Of a stretch of DNA of 64,000 nt, positions 45,086 to 53,566 are shown in pieces. The DNA lies in assembly GCA_029247315.1 (NCBI GenBank), contig JAQWLM010000071.1, positions 1 through 64,000 on the forward strand, written 5' to 3'. The notes under the pieces were generated by a model, which did no database searches, was not told where the DNA came from, and worked only from the letters and a program-made list of their open reading frames with translations. Position numbers and translations under genes: made by a program. Every line of letters starts with the position of its first letter. Position 1 is the first letter of the stretch. The DNA is from AAA164-E04 sp014239995. Lineage in GTDB: Bacteria > Verrucomicrobiota > Verrucomicrobiia > Limisphaerales > AAA164-E04.

Positions 45086-45466
45086 GTGATCCCTCTTTGA
45101 TGGGGTTTGATTTTTCAGGGTATCGTCTGCAATGCTAACGCAGGATTTGTAGGTTGCTCACAATGCATTTCGCATTTCCAGGAAACAAGTCTTGTGTCTT
45201 TGCCGCACTCATCAACGTATTTCTTTTATTCTTGGAATCCGTATGAACATATCGTCTGAAAAATAGTAAACTCTAGTAGGTAAGTTAGATACATGAAAAC
45301 TGAAGCTGGATGGTTATGGGTCCACTAGGGCCTTCTTGCTTGTCGTTTCGCATTTTTTCACTTTGGTATGCCACTTGCTAACCACATTGTGGAATCACTA
45401 GTGGGAAAGCTCCTTGGGTTGTTTGGGTATAACATTTGTGCCCTAGGCTTTTAAGTTATCGATCAA
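45086..45466. other. Gene-free region between xseA and the first paralogue
   Basis: About 380 bases with no convincing gene. It is AT-richer than the neighbouring genes. A TATAAC (extended with upstream T/G-rich sequence) lies about 35 bases before the first paralogue's start but lacks a good -35 element. A very short frame (45293-45328, 11 codons) exists without clear meaning. No tRNA, riboswitch or terminator with a T run was recognised. Confidence 0.5.
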
Positions 45467-46480
45467 ATGCGAAATACACCTCATGCGTTACATCCACATC
45501 CTATCGTGCATCGTGGATGGACCCCAAAGAATAGCCAGATTTATGGTTCTCTGGAGTTTTTGACGCGTGAACAGCAGCGAAAAATCCACAACTCCATTGT
45601 ATCAGAAAGTGCATCACGGTCTCATGTAAGGTCATGGATGACGGTGTCCTTTTCTGGGCTCGTGGCCTTGTTTTTTCTTTTTACTCTCGTTGGCGCGCCC
45701 TTGATCTATTGGCTGACGCTGCCTGAGCTTCAAGAACTTGCTTCCGAAAACTCCATTAATGAAGACGCTGTGGTTTACAGCCAAGTTCAACCTCCCGTAC
45801 GTCAGGAATTTCTGGAAGTAAAAGGCAAACTGCATAATTTTTTCAAATCCGCGTTGAGCGGGCAGGCCGCCGATCCTCTGGTCATTACAGAGCGTGAGAT
45901 CAATGCAATCCTCATTCATGACCATCGTCTTGGGTTACTTTGCAACAAGGTATTTGTCCGTATCATTAACGGAAGGATTCAAACCTCTTTTGACTTAAAT
46001 TTGGGAAACCTTGGTCCACTCTGGAAAGGCGATGCCAACGTTAAGGGGATTGGGGATTTCCGCCTGGACCTGAAAGGCCGCGAATTGAGGGTCGTTGTGG
46101 ATGCCTTGAAGGTCAACGATAAGAACCTGCACCACATGATGCACCGCCTTCACAACGTGAATTTAAGTGCTTATGCCAAGGATGTTGTGCGTCATTCCGT
46201 GGGGAAGTGTCTGACTTTGTTTGGTCTTGAGTTAGGTCAGCCTCGTCTGATTGCCCGCCCGGTTTTAACCACCTTTAAGATCTCTCCAGATTCGACAAGA
46301 AATATTTTTTCATCGATGAATCATCCCGGCAAAGGCGTATTGAATTGGGCAACCTCGCCGACTCAACTATTTCTTGCTAACCGGATTTTCTCTTTTCACT
46401 CTCGTATCCATGACCTGTTGCTTTCACTGGACAAAATCCAAATAACCAACGGATCCATCATCCTTTATCCGGCTGGGTAG
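45467..46480 (+). CDS. Unknown single-pass membrane protein, tandem paralogue 1
   Basis: I do not recognise a family. The 337-residue protein has a hydrophilic N-terminal part, one membrane segment near residues 60-85 (VSFSGLVALFFLFTLVGAPL) and a large extracytoplasmic or lumenal domain. Its key segments are VITEREINAILIHDHRLG, VFVRIINGRIQTSFDLNLG, GDFRLDLKGRELRVVVDAL, KISPDSTRNIFSSM and FSFHSRIHDLLLSLDKIQITN. Each has a counterpart in the protein at 47025-48056, so the two are paralogues. The pattern of alternating strands after EINAIL loosely recalls lipid-binding or membrane-tethered beta domains such as YpmS-like proteins, but this is only a guess. No CxxCH or enzyme motif is seen. Confidence 0.75.
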   Translation: MRNTPHALHPHPIVHRGWTPKNSQIYGSLEFLTREQQRKIHNSIVSESASRSHVRSWMTVSFSGLVALFFLFTLVGAPLIYWLTLPELQELASENSINEDAVVYSQVQPPVRQEFLEVKGKLHNFFKSALSGQAADPLVITEREINAILIHDHRLGLLCNKVFVRIINGRIQTSFDLNLGNLGPLWKGDANVKGIGDFRLDLKGRELRVVVDALKVNDKNLHHMMHRLHNVNLSAYAKDVVRHSVGKCLTLFGLELGQPRLIARPVLTTFKISPDSTRNIFSSMNHPGKGVLNWATSPTQLFLANRIFSFHSRIHDLLLSLDKIQITNGSIILYPAG

Positions 46481-46737
46481 TCATAGTGTATGCCTCGCAG
46501 TCCTTTTCCTTTTGATTCAAGGTTGACACATCAGTGACTTGATCTTTTTTCACGTCTACGAAATCCCTGTAGTCATCGCTTCCAACCTCATGATGCCTTC
46601 AGGTATGGATGGTTTTCATTATCTTGGGTAGAGCGTCGTTCTTCTGTAGTTACCAACAGTGCGAGATTGAATGGATGAATATGCCCTTACCCCTCTTGAG
46701 CTTCGCATTTTTATATGGGCTGTGAACCTTACACACG

Positions 46738-46799
46738 ATTTATCAGGAGTCAGGCATTGCTTTTGCAATGCCTGACTCCTGATAAATGGTTCTTTTTTT
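46738..46799 (+). repeat. Perfect 23-bp inverted repeat with downstream T tract (terminator-like)
   Basis: Two 23-base arms (46738-46760 and 46765-46787) are exact reverse complements around a TTTT loop. The arm begins ATTTATCAGGAGTCAGGC. After five bases (GGTTC) a run of seven T follows on the plus strand (46793-46799). Such a long perfect stem is unusual for an intrinsic terminator, and the gap between stem and T run is longer than ideal. It lies about 260 bases after the first paralogue and 240 before the second. It could be a terminator, a small hairpin RNA, a protein-binding palindrome or a trace of a mobile hairpin element. No second copy was seen in the window. Confidence 0.75.
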
Positions 46800-46951
46800 A
46801 AGACGCTTCCTCTACGCAGAAAAAGAAAAGTCAACGGATTCTCGTAGCTTTTAATTGATATAGTACATTCTAGATGAATGGTATTTAAGTATGATTCATT
46901 GGGAATAATCTTTTCATACTTTCCTGAAACTTTACATTTGAAGCTTGTTTT

Positions 46952-46980
46952 TTGACTGGTGAAAGTAATATGATTGTAAT
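46952..46980 (+). promoter_or_regulatory. Probable promoter of the second paralogue
   Basis: TTGACT (46952-46957, five of six consensus) and TGTAAT (46975-46980, five of six) are 17 bases apart, with the second paralogue's ATG 45 bases after the -10 element. The surrounding stretch is AT-rich. This suggests separate transcription of the second paralogue from the first. Confidence 0.6.
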
Positions 46981-47024
46981 GTCGTAAAATTGGCACTTGC
47001 GATGTAGCTCAATCCGAGTCGATC

Positions 47025-48056
47025 ATGATCCGTATTTTTTCAAGACAAAAGCCCGATCATCCGTGGAAGAAATCCCACCACGAGATGTATGGTCTGGAAT
47101 TCAATCTTGATACGAAGACCTCTCCTGAAAGCTCAGATGAAGCATCCTCAATATGGGCAACTGGAAAGAGGAAGCTATGGTTGAAGGCCTCCTTGGTCCT
47201 GGCATCATGTTCGATTCTGTTCGCGGTAGGTTTGGTGATCATCTACTCCGTCTGGTTGTTCGTGGGCGAAGCGCCTCAGGACGACCTTCTCTCACAACAC
47301 AGTGTTTCTACCTCTCAAGAATTCTTTACCCAATCTCAGACCAAGTGGGATACCTTTTTCACCAGCGCGGGGCAGGGTCTTGCAGACCAACCGATGACTT
47401 TTCACGAGGATGAATTCAACGCGTTCCTGGCGGAGGACAAACGTTTCGGAGCCTTGCGTGGTTCTGTAATTATAGAGATTTCCGACGGAAATCTCCGGTC
47501 TTTTTTCGATTTTGGCCCAAAGCAAATGGGGGTTCCGTGGGGTGAAAAATATTTGAATCTTCGTGGTTCCGGCCTGTTTCGTTTTCAGATGAGAGGTCGC
47601 AATTTGCTGGTGATCATCGATCAACTTTCCGTCAACGGTCGTGATATTCACGCCTTGATACGCCGAATGCAGAATCCCGACCTGTTCAAGATGGCTAAGA
47701 AAGGTGCCATCAAGACCGCGAATCTTGGTTTACGCTTGATTGGCAGAAAAATGGATGCTCCACCTGCAGCACCTCAAAAACCCCTGCTCGTTTCCTTGGC
47801 TATTTCCAGTGATACGACACGTGACATTTTTAAATCATTCAAATTTCGTGGGGAAGGTAAATTCAGTCGTCTTTTGGAGCCAGTCCAGCTAACGATCCTG
47901 AACCAGATCTTCAACCTGCACTCCGATCTGCATGAAAGTCTCTTGTCCATGGAGCGTATTGAGCTGCATGAGGATGCCATTACATTTTACCCACGTAGGT
48001 CACAAAAGCTTCTTCCAAACCTTCTCGATCGTTCCCTCCAGACCTCAAATCGGTAA
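47025..48056 (+). CDS. Unknown single-pass membrane protein, tandem paralogue 2
   Basis: This 343-residue relative of the protein at 45467-46480 has the same plan. A hydrophilic N-terminus of about 55 residues is followed by one membrane segment (LASCSILFAVGLVIIYSVWL) and an extracytoplasmic domain. Matching segments are MTFHEDEFNAFLAEDKRFG, VIIEISDGNLRSFFDFG, GLFRFQMRGRNLLVIIDQL, AISSDTTRDIFKSF and FNLHSDLHESLLSMERIEL, all in the same order. Identity is clearest in the central and C-terminal parts; the N-termini differ completely. The two copies have therefore diverged far and may have different partners. It has its own likely promoter, 45 bases before the ATG. No known family was recognised. 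Confidence 0.75.
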   Translation: MIRIFSRQKPDHPWKKSHHEMYGLEFNLDTKTSPESSDEASSIWATGKRKLWLKASLVLASCSILFAVGLVIIYSVWLFVGEAPQDDLLSQHSVSTSQEFFTQSQTKWDTFFTSAGQGLADQPMTFHEDEFNAFLAEDKRFGALRGSVIIEISDGNLRSFFDFGPKQMGVPWGEKYLNLRGSGLFRFQMRGRNLLVIIDQLSVNGRDIHALIRRMQNPDLFKMAKKGAIKTANLGLRLIGRKMDAPPAAPQKPLLVSLAISSDTTRDIFKSFKFRGEGKFSRLLEPVQLTILNQIFNLHSDLHESLLSMERIELHEDAITFYPRRSQKLLPNLLDRSLQTSNR

Positions 48057-48318
48057 GTCCGTTGTTTTTATCGATTTCCGATTTGACCTGTTTCATCTGC
48101 CATTTTAACTTGTATAAATGGTAATTGACATCCACATTCGGTATGTGGTCCAACCTGCCGAAGGATCTGTGTCTGTTCTCGTCGAAACGTCGAATTGCTT
48201 GGCCGTTGGGTTGGGTTGGTGATATTTTTACGCACGACAAAAACCCATGGCTGGTGACGGTCGTGGGTTTGTTTTGCGATGCAGGACTCTGGTTACCATT
48301 GGAAATAACTGAAGCGCA

Positions 48319-50211
48319 ATGAGCGAAACCAAAACCAAAACCAAAGACGCTGGAGTGGGGCATCGGTCCCAGACTGATGAGAAATCCGAAATCGGACCAA
48401 CGATGATTGGTAGCGATATTCTTGTTGCAGCCCTTGAACGCGAGATGGTTGACACCATCTTTGCCTATCCAGGTGGTGCAAGTATGGAATTACATCAGGC
48501 GCTCACCCGGTCGAGTAAGATCAGGGTTATCCTGCCTCGCCATGAGCAGGGGGGGGCTTTTGCCGCCGAGGGTTATGCGCGTGCCTCTGGTAAACCTGGC
48601 GTCTGTATGGCCACCAGTGGCCCAGGTGCAACGAATCTTGTTACAGGTATCGCCGACGCCTTCATGGATTCCATCCCCTTGGTTGCCATTACAGGTCAGG
48701 TCCCTCAAGCCATGATTGGCAAAGGCGCGTTTCAGGAGACAGATTTCTTCGGAATGACCTTGCCGGTCGTCAAGCATAGTTTCTTGATTACCGATATTTC
48801 TGATATTCCTCGAGTGGTCAAGGAAGCTTTCTACATTGCTACGACAGGGCGTCCGGGACCGGTCGTGATTGATCTTCCAAAAAATATCCAGCAGGCCAAG
48901 GCGCAACCGATTTTCCCCAAATCGACCAATATTCGCGGTTATGATCCAGTAAAAAAAGCGAGTGATTTGGCCTTGAACGAAATCGTTGGACTGATTGAAA
49001 AATCCGAACGTCCCATCCTCTACGTGGGGGGCGGTATCATCAGTGGGGAAGCACACTCTGAATTACGCGAATTAGTCCGATTGACAGGCATTCCGGTAAC
49101 TTCGACGATCATGGGGTGTGGGGTGTTCCCTGAGACTGATCCCTTATCCTTGCGTTGGTTGGGTATGCACGGAGCCGCCTATGCCAACTGGGCGGTTAGT
49201 GGTGAGTTTAAAAAAGAAACGGACTCAGATGGAGTGTCTCGTGTTTCCTTGGTGCATCCCGGTGCCGACCTGTTACTCGCCTTTGGTGTGCGTTTTGACG
49301 ATCGGGTTACCGGAAAAGTTGATAAGTTTTGCGAGAAGGGAACCATCGTGCACGTGGACATCGATGAATCTGAGCACAACAAGAATCGCAAAGTGCAGCT
49401 TCCAGTGGTCAGTGACGTCAAGTACGCTTTGGGTCGCCTGGTTGAAATGTTTAAGCAGCGTCCGATTCAACGTCAATTTGATGCATGGCATCACCGCATT
49501 GAAGATTGGAAACAGCGAGGCCCTTTCCAATATAACGTGAACGAAGAGGTCATGCAGTCCCAGCATATGCAGGATCATCTTAAAGGGCTGGAAAATGAGG
49601 TGATCCTCCCCCAGATGGCTATTGACTTGTTATATGAACTAACCGGAGGTGACGCTATCGTGACCACTGGAGTCGGACAGCATCAGATGTGGGCAGGACA
49701 ATACTATAAATTTGATGAACCACGCCGCTTTCTGACAAGTGCCGGTCTAGGTGCGATGGGATTTGGTTATCCCGCCGCGATGGGTGCCAAGGTGGCTTGT
49801 CCGGACAAACAGGTGGTTGATATTGATGGAGATGGTTCCTTCTTGATGAATGTTCAGGAATTGGCGACCGCACACATTGAGAAGATTGCGGCTAAGGCAA
49901 TTGTCCTGAACAACCAGCATTTGGGTATGGTGGTACAATGGGAAGACCGGTTTTATCAAGGTAATCGAGGCAATACTTACCTGGGGGATCCCGAAAAAAG
50001 AAAGGCGATTTATCCTGACTACCTTACGATAGCCAAGGGATTCAACGTGCCTTGTGAGCGCGTTATGTTCCGAAGGGACTTAAAGGCTGCCATGGAGCGC
50101 ATGCTGGAGTCCGATCAACCCTATCTATTGGACGTTGTCGTGCCCTATACCGAGCATGTGTTGCCATTCATTCCTGCCGGGCACACGGTTGCCGACATGA
50201 TCATTTCATAG
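48319..50211 (+). CDS. ilvB: Acetolactate synthase large (catalytic) subunit
   Basis: This ThDP enzyme condenses pyruvate into acetolactate, the first step to valine and leucine, or makes acetohydroxybutyrate for isoleucine. The 630-residue protein has a Lys/Thr-rich N-terminal extension of about 30 residues, then the catalytic core. Landmarks are IFAYPGGASMELHQAL, HEQGGAFAAEGYARASGK with the essential glutamate, GPGATNLVTGIADAFMDS, GAFQETDFFGM, and the ThDP site GDGSFLMNVQELATAHI with LNNQHLGMVVQWEDRFY. The core is normal for IlvB/IlvI. No regulatory subunit gene (ilvN/ilvH) follows; it must lie elsewhere. An intrinsic terminator 30 bases after the stop ends the unit. The upstream region contains possible leader structures. 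Confidence 0.96.
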   Translation: MSETKTKTKDAGVGHRSQTDEKSEIGPTMIGSDILVAALEREMVDTIFAYPGGASMELHQALTRSSKIRVILPRHEQGGAFAAEGYARASGKPGVCMATSGPGATNLVTGIADAFMDSIPLVAITGQVPQAMIGKGAFQETDFFGMTLPVVKHSFLITDISDIPRVVKEAFYIATTGRPGPVVIDLPKNIQQAKAQPIFPKSTNIRGYDPVKKASDLALNEIVGLIEKSERPILYVGGGIISGEAHSELRELVRLTGIPVTSTIMGCGVFPETDPLSLRWLGMHGAAYANWAVSGEFKKETDSDGVSRVSLVHPGADLLLAFGVRFDDRVTGKVDKFCEKGTIVHVDIDESEHNKNRKVQLPVVSDVKYALGRLVEMFKQRPIQRQFDAWHHRIEDWKQRGPFQYNVNEEVMQSQHMQDHLKGLENEVILPQMAIDLLYELTGGDAIVTTGVGQHQMWAGQYYKFDEPRRFLTSAGLGAMGFGYPAAMGAKVACPDKQVVDIDGDGSFLMNVQELATAHIEKIAAKAIVLNNQHLGMVVQWEDRFYQGNRGNTYLGDPEKRKAIYPDYLTIAKGFNVPCERVMFRRDLKAAMERMLESDQPYLLDVVVPYTEHVLPFIPAGHTVADMIIS

Positions 50212-50240
50212 TCGACGGGATAGATGAAATGATCACAAAT

Positions 50241-50273
50241 CCAAATCCATCCCTGATGGGCTTGGGTTTTTTT
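50241..50273 (+). terminator. Intrinsic terminator after ilvB
   Basis: CCAAATCCATC (50241-50251) pairs with GATGGGCTTGG (50255-50265) with one mismatch and one G-T pair around a three-base loop, followed by seven T from 50267. It lies 29 bases after the ilvB stop. Confidence 0.75.
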
Positions 50274-50335
50274 ATGGTTGGATGGGACGTATCAATTGAC
50301 ATACTGCACCTAATCCAGCGAATTTAAAAGAACTC

Positions 50336-51055
50336 ATGGCCACCTTGGTATTTGATATAGAAACATCCGGTCTACCCATTGAATCATTTGATGCATCCCA
50401 GCAGGAATATCTTTTCCGTGATCTGGAGCGATTGCAGGATGAGGAGGCAAAAGAGAAGCGAAGAGGTGAATTGACCCGTATGATGAGCCTCTGGCCACTT
50501 ACGTCCCAGTGTGTATGTATTGCCATGATCAACGCAGATACACAGAAGGGACAGGTGCTCTACTTGGCAGATGATTTTGATGCGGATGAGCCAGGGATGG
50601 AGGGCGTTCAATTCCTGCCCTTTCCCGATGAGCATGAGCTGCTGTCGGAATTTTGGAAGGTCGTGCCGAAATTTAATCGCATCGTCAGTTTCAACGGGCG
50701 CAGCTTTGATGTCCCTTTTGTTTATCTGCGTTCTGCTGTTCTTAATGTCCCTATTTCCCGTAAGGACTGGCTTGGCTATCGTTTTCAGATAAACCCACAT
50801 TGCGACCTTGCGGAGCAGTTGACTTTCTACAATGTTAGCGGACGAGATGGCGCTGCTCGCCGGTTTACCTTGGATTTTTACTGCAAGGTTTTTGGGATTG
50901 AGTCACCGAAGAGTCAGGGGATTTCTGGTATGGACGTCGGGCGCTTAATGCAGGAAGGTCGTTACCGGGAAATAGCAGAATATTGTCTGAGGGATGTCTA
51001 TGCCACCAACCAACTCTATCACATTTGGCGTGAGCGACTGGAAGGCATCAAGTAA
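50336..51055 (+). CDS. Predicted 3'-5' exonuclease, DEDDy (DNA polymerase B exo2) type
   Basis: The 239-residue protein has the RNase H-like exonuclease fold of the DNA_pol_B_exo2 family. Motif I is LVFDIETSGLP with the D-x-E pair; motif II is SFNGRSFDVPFVYLRS; the aspartate in NPHCDLAEQLT and the last motif EYCLRDVYATNQLY complete the DEDDy set, with Y as general base. These residues are all intact, so metal-dependent 3'-5' nuclease activity on DNA or RNA is likely. The physiological substrate is unknown. Its ATG at 50336 follows the ilvB terminator, and its stop overlaps the next ATG (TAATG), so it is translated together with the HEAT-repeat protein. DEDDy members of this type often stand alone; the coupling is noteworthy. 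Confidence 0.88.
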   Translation: MATLVFDIETSGLPIESFDASQQEYLFRDLERLQDEEAKEKRRGELTRMMSLWPLTSQCVCIAMINADTQKGQVLYLADDFDADEPGMEGVQFLPFPDEHELLSEFWKVVPKFNRIVSFNGRSFDVPFVYLRSAVLNVPISRKDWLGYRFQINPHCDLAEQLTFYNVSGRDGAARRFTLDFYCKVFGIESPKSQGISGMDVGRLMQEGRYREIAEYCLRDVYATNQLYHIWRERLEGIK

Positions 51056-52218
51056 TGTCCATGATGGCACGGAACAAATGGATATTTTTTGGATCATTCG
51101 TTCTGCTTTTGAGTATCATTGGCGCGCTTCTGTTGTTCCGTACGGCTTTGCGTGAGACGCATATAGACGGGAAAACCCTCCATGCACACCTTCACGAACT
51201 GCACAACAGCGTTTCTCAAGCTCGCAAGCTAAAGTTGGGCTATATTAGATCGCACACGACGCTTTTTGCTCCCTACTGCTTAAAGACCTTATTGAATCGA
51301 CCTACTCTCATTGAATCATACGTAAGGCGATTTCGGTCCAAATATGGAAAGACGCCCTTGGGGTATCGTTTGGGCATCCGCTCTCCTGATCGAAATGTGA
51401 AAACTCGCGCCATGGCGGCTTGCGCCTTGTCTGTCTTGGATATTGCTGATGCGGAGAAGGTGCGTGCACTGCAGGTTGGATTCCTTGAGGGTGAGAGACA
51501 AACAAGGATGGAATCTGTCAAAGCACTCGCCGCGATGGGTTCCCTTGGTCTACCCATATTTCAGGCCTCTCTCGACGATCCGTCTGTCGATCTGCGTAAT
51601 GCAGCTCTCTACGGTATCTACCTGCTTGGAGATGAAGCTGAACCCGCTCTTGTAGCTTTAAGGGAGCTTCTCATGGATGCCAGTCTTTTTCCCGATCCGC
51701 TTCTTTTTGAGGTTTTTGTCCGCATTGGACCACGCGCTGTGCCAGTGCTAGGTCAAGCACTGGACACACCTAATGCTCTTGTAAAGGCACGTTTGATCAA
51801 GGCCATGGTGCCTCTTCGTCGGCTCAACGCACCTTATCGTCAGTTATTTATCGATGGACTTAAGGACGGGGATCCTGACGTGCGTCTTGAATCGGCACGG
51901 GGTTTTGTTGCGGTCGGGGGAGTGGATGCCAAATCGGCTGTCGCCCTATTTCCTTTACTCGGGGACCCCAGTCCCAAAGTAAGATTGGTCGTTCTTCAAC
52001 TATTCAGCCAGATCAGCCCCTTTGCGGAGCCAATGCTTGTGGATTTGATCACCCTGCTGGAGGATGACGATAAAGAAATTCGCCGACTGGCTGCGAGGAT
52101 CATCGAGGGACTTCCTCTGGACCTGGAAGCTTCCATGCAAATTCTCCAAGTAGCCTCGAATGCCCAAAATGCCTTTGTTCGTGAAGTGGCTCAAAAGGCA
52201 TTGGTCGATAAACCATGA
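51055..52218 (+). CDS. Membrane-anchored HEAT-repeat protein
   Basis: The 387-residue protein has an N-terminal membrane segment (IFFGSFVLLLSIIGALLLF) and then HEAT-like helical repeats. Examples are VKTRAMAACALSVLDIADA, ARQTRMESVKALAAMGSLG-like ERQTRMESVKALAAMGSLG, VDLRNAALYGIYLLGDEA, VRLESARGFVAVGGVD, VRLVVLQLFSQI and IRRLAARIIEGL. HEAT repeats bind other proteins; no catalytic motif is seen. It is one base overlapped with the exonuclease gene (TAATG), so the two are cotranslated. It ends eight bases before the convergent HD-domain gene. The role is unknown: it could be an extracytoplasmic scaffold, as the membrane segment suggests. Confidence 0.8.
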   Translation: MSMMARNKWIFFGSFVLLLSIIGALLLFRTALRETHIDGKTLHAHLHELHNSVSQARKLKLGYIRSHTTLFAPYCLKTLLNRPTLIESYVRRFRSKYGKTPLGYRLGIRSPDRNVKTRAMAACALSVLDIADAEKVRALQVGFLEGERQTRMESVKALAAMGSLGLPIFQASLDDPSVDLRNAALYGIYLLGDEAEPALVALRELLMDASLFPDPLLFEVFVRIGPRAVPVLGQALDTPNALVKARLIKAMVPLRRLNAPYRQLFIDGLKDGDPDVRLESARGFVAVGGVDAKSAVALFPLLGDPSPKVRLVVLQLFSQISPFAEPMLVDLITLLEDDDKEIRRLAARIIEGLPLDLEASMQILQVASNAQNAFVREVAQKALVDKP

Positions 52219-52225
52219 AGGCCTT

Positions 52226-53089
52226 TTATTCTTCGAGGGTGTTCGCAATCAAATCGAGGTGGACCTTTATCTGGTTCAGATAAGCGTTCGGTCCATCAGG
52301 ATAGGGATCGTTCAACAGTCGAACGACGCCAGCGTAAGCATGGAACAATTTTGGTTTGATGATTTTTTCGTAAAATGCGGGGGTTTGACGGATCAGGTCG
52401 CCAGGCGTCTCAGGTAGATTTAGTGGAGGATGAGTGCCCCTGAGATGGTTTTGTGCCTCTTTCATCTCCTCATGCAGCAGTGGCAATTTCTCAATATAGT
52501 CAGGGGCAGCCATTTGGCCCAAAAGATCGGCTGTGCCTACCATGCAAGCAGTAATGTAATGTTGTTCAGATGGAAACAGTTTCTTTTGTGGAGATACGAT
52601 AAAATCAGTGCACGAGATCATGTTTTCAACCTCACGCGCGGACTTCGAGTCCATGCACTCCGCTTTCATCCAGGCTTGGGCGAAATGCTGGCTGCGCTGT
52701 ACGTGATACGATGCATGTTTGGCCCCCGTGCCCACATGATCACCTCGTTCTTTGAGGTAGCCCGTATCATGAAAGAGAATCGCGATGAATCCAAGTTCCG
52801 CGATCTCAGGCGTAAGCGTCGGAACGGCGTTTAATGATTGGTTTTTTCGAACCAAATCTGCATAACACGCGGAGGCCCGCAAGGTATGCTCAAGGTCGTG
52901 ATAAGGTGCGTCAAGGACTTCAAAATGTGGGTTTTTTCCGGCGACGGCGTCTTCAAGTGCAGTCCATGCCTTCTCGATACATCCCATGTCCATTGTCTCA
53001 AAAGCGGTATGCCAACATTGACGCGCATGCGTCCGCGCCCTTGCCAAGAAATGCCTCCTGCTGCTTTTTATCTGCGTCGATTGATGCAT
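52226..53089 (-). CDS. HD-domain protein, probable metal-dependent phosphohydrolase
   Basis: The 287-residue protein is a small HD-superfamily member. APYHDLEHTLRA supplies the first histidine, and LGFIAILFHDTGYLKERGDHVG the H-D doublet; later residues (GTGAKHASYHVQRS, ENMISCTDFIVSP) supply further H and D ligands. The spacing fits HD domains that hydrolyse phosphate bonds in nucleotides or cyclic nucleotides. It has no GGDEF, GYP or receiver domain, so HD-GYP signalling is unlikely. The start is the ATG at 53087-53089. It is convergent with the HEAT-repeat gene. The 477-base region upstream divides it from the amidohydrolase gene. Substrate and regulation cannot be read. Confidence 0.75.
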   Translation of the reverse strand: MHQSTQIKSSRRHFLARARTHARQCWHTAFETMDMGCIEKAWTALEDAVAGKNPHFEVLDAPYHDLEHTLRASACYADLVRKNQSLNAVPTLTPEIAELGFIAILFHDTGYLKERGDHVGTGAKHASYHVQRSQHFAQAWMKAECMDSKSAREVENMISCTDFIVSPQKKLFPSEQHYITACMVGTADLLGQMAAPDYIEKLPLLHEEMKEAQNHLRGTHPPLNLPETPGDLIRQTPAFYEKIIKPKLFHAYAGVVRLLNDPYPDGPNAYLNQIKVHLDLIANTLEE

Positions 53090-53566
53090 AGGCTTGAGAT
53101 TACTCTCCCTGCCGAGTCCCTTGTTGCTTTCTTTGCATGGGGCGACAATCCTCTGGTTGTTTCATTTTTGAGTCGCGATCATTAAGCAACCTGCATGCCA
53201 AATCAACTTGGTTTTCCGAAATCCTAATATCCCAGCAAGGGGCTTCCAAATTTCTTCAGATGGTTCATTCATAGATTATGAGCGAAAGGACTGATGTTGA
53301 GGGGCTGAAACAAAAATTGATCCATTCTGTATCTCCATGACACTTGATATCGTTCGATGGGGAAGTATGCCATGGATGACTGTCATCAGGATGCTATTCC
53401 CATGCAATCAAATTGCAAATGATCGGTCGTTCATTGTCTGATGCATATGACGAGAGCTTTCCTTGTTCCAGTGCCCTCATTCTTATCCACATACGTCCGT
53501 GTGGTCTGAAGGATGATCTTTCTCTGGATGCTTGCAATGATATTTTGAATGGCCTTAGATGGTGTC
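53090..53566. other. Gene-free divergent region between HD and amidohydrolase genes
   Basis: This stretch separates two divergently transcribed genes and must hold promoters for both. Open frames that cover its right half run on into the amidohydrolase gene in another frame and are not convincing. No tRNA, repeat or riboswitch was recognised. Confidence 0.5.

Noticed and set aside
46619..46996. A 125-codon minus-strand frame between the paralogues
   Set aside because: It runs through the perfect hairpin and AT-rich promoter sequence, has biased composition and no recognisable domain.
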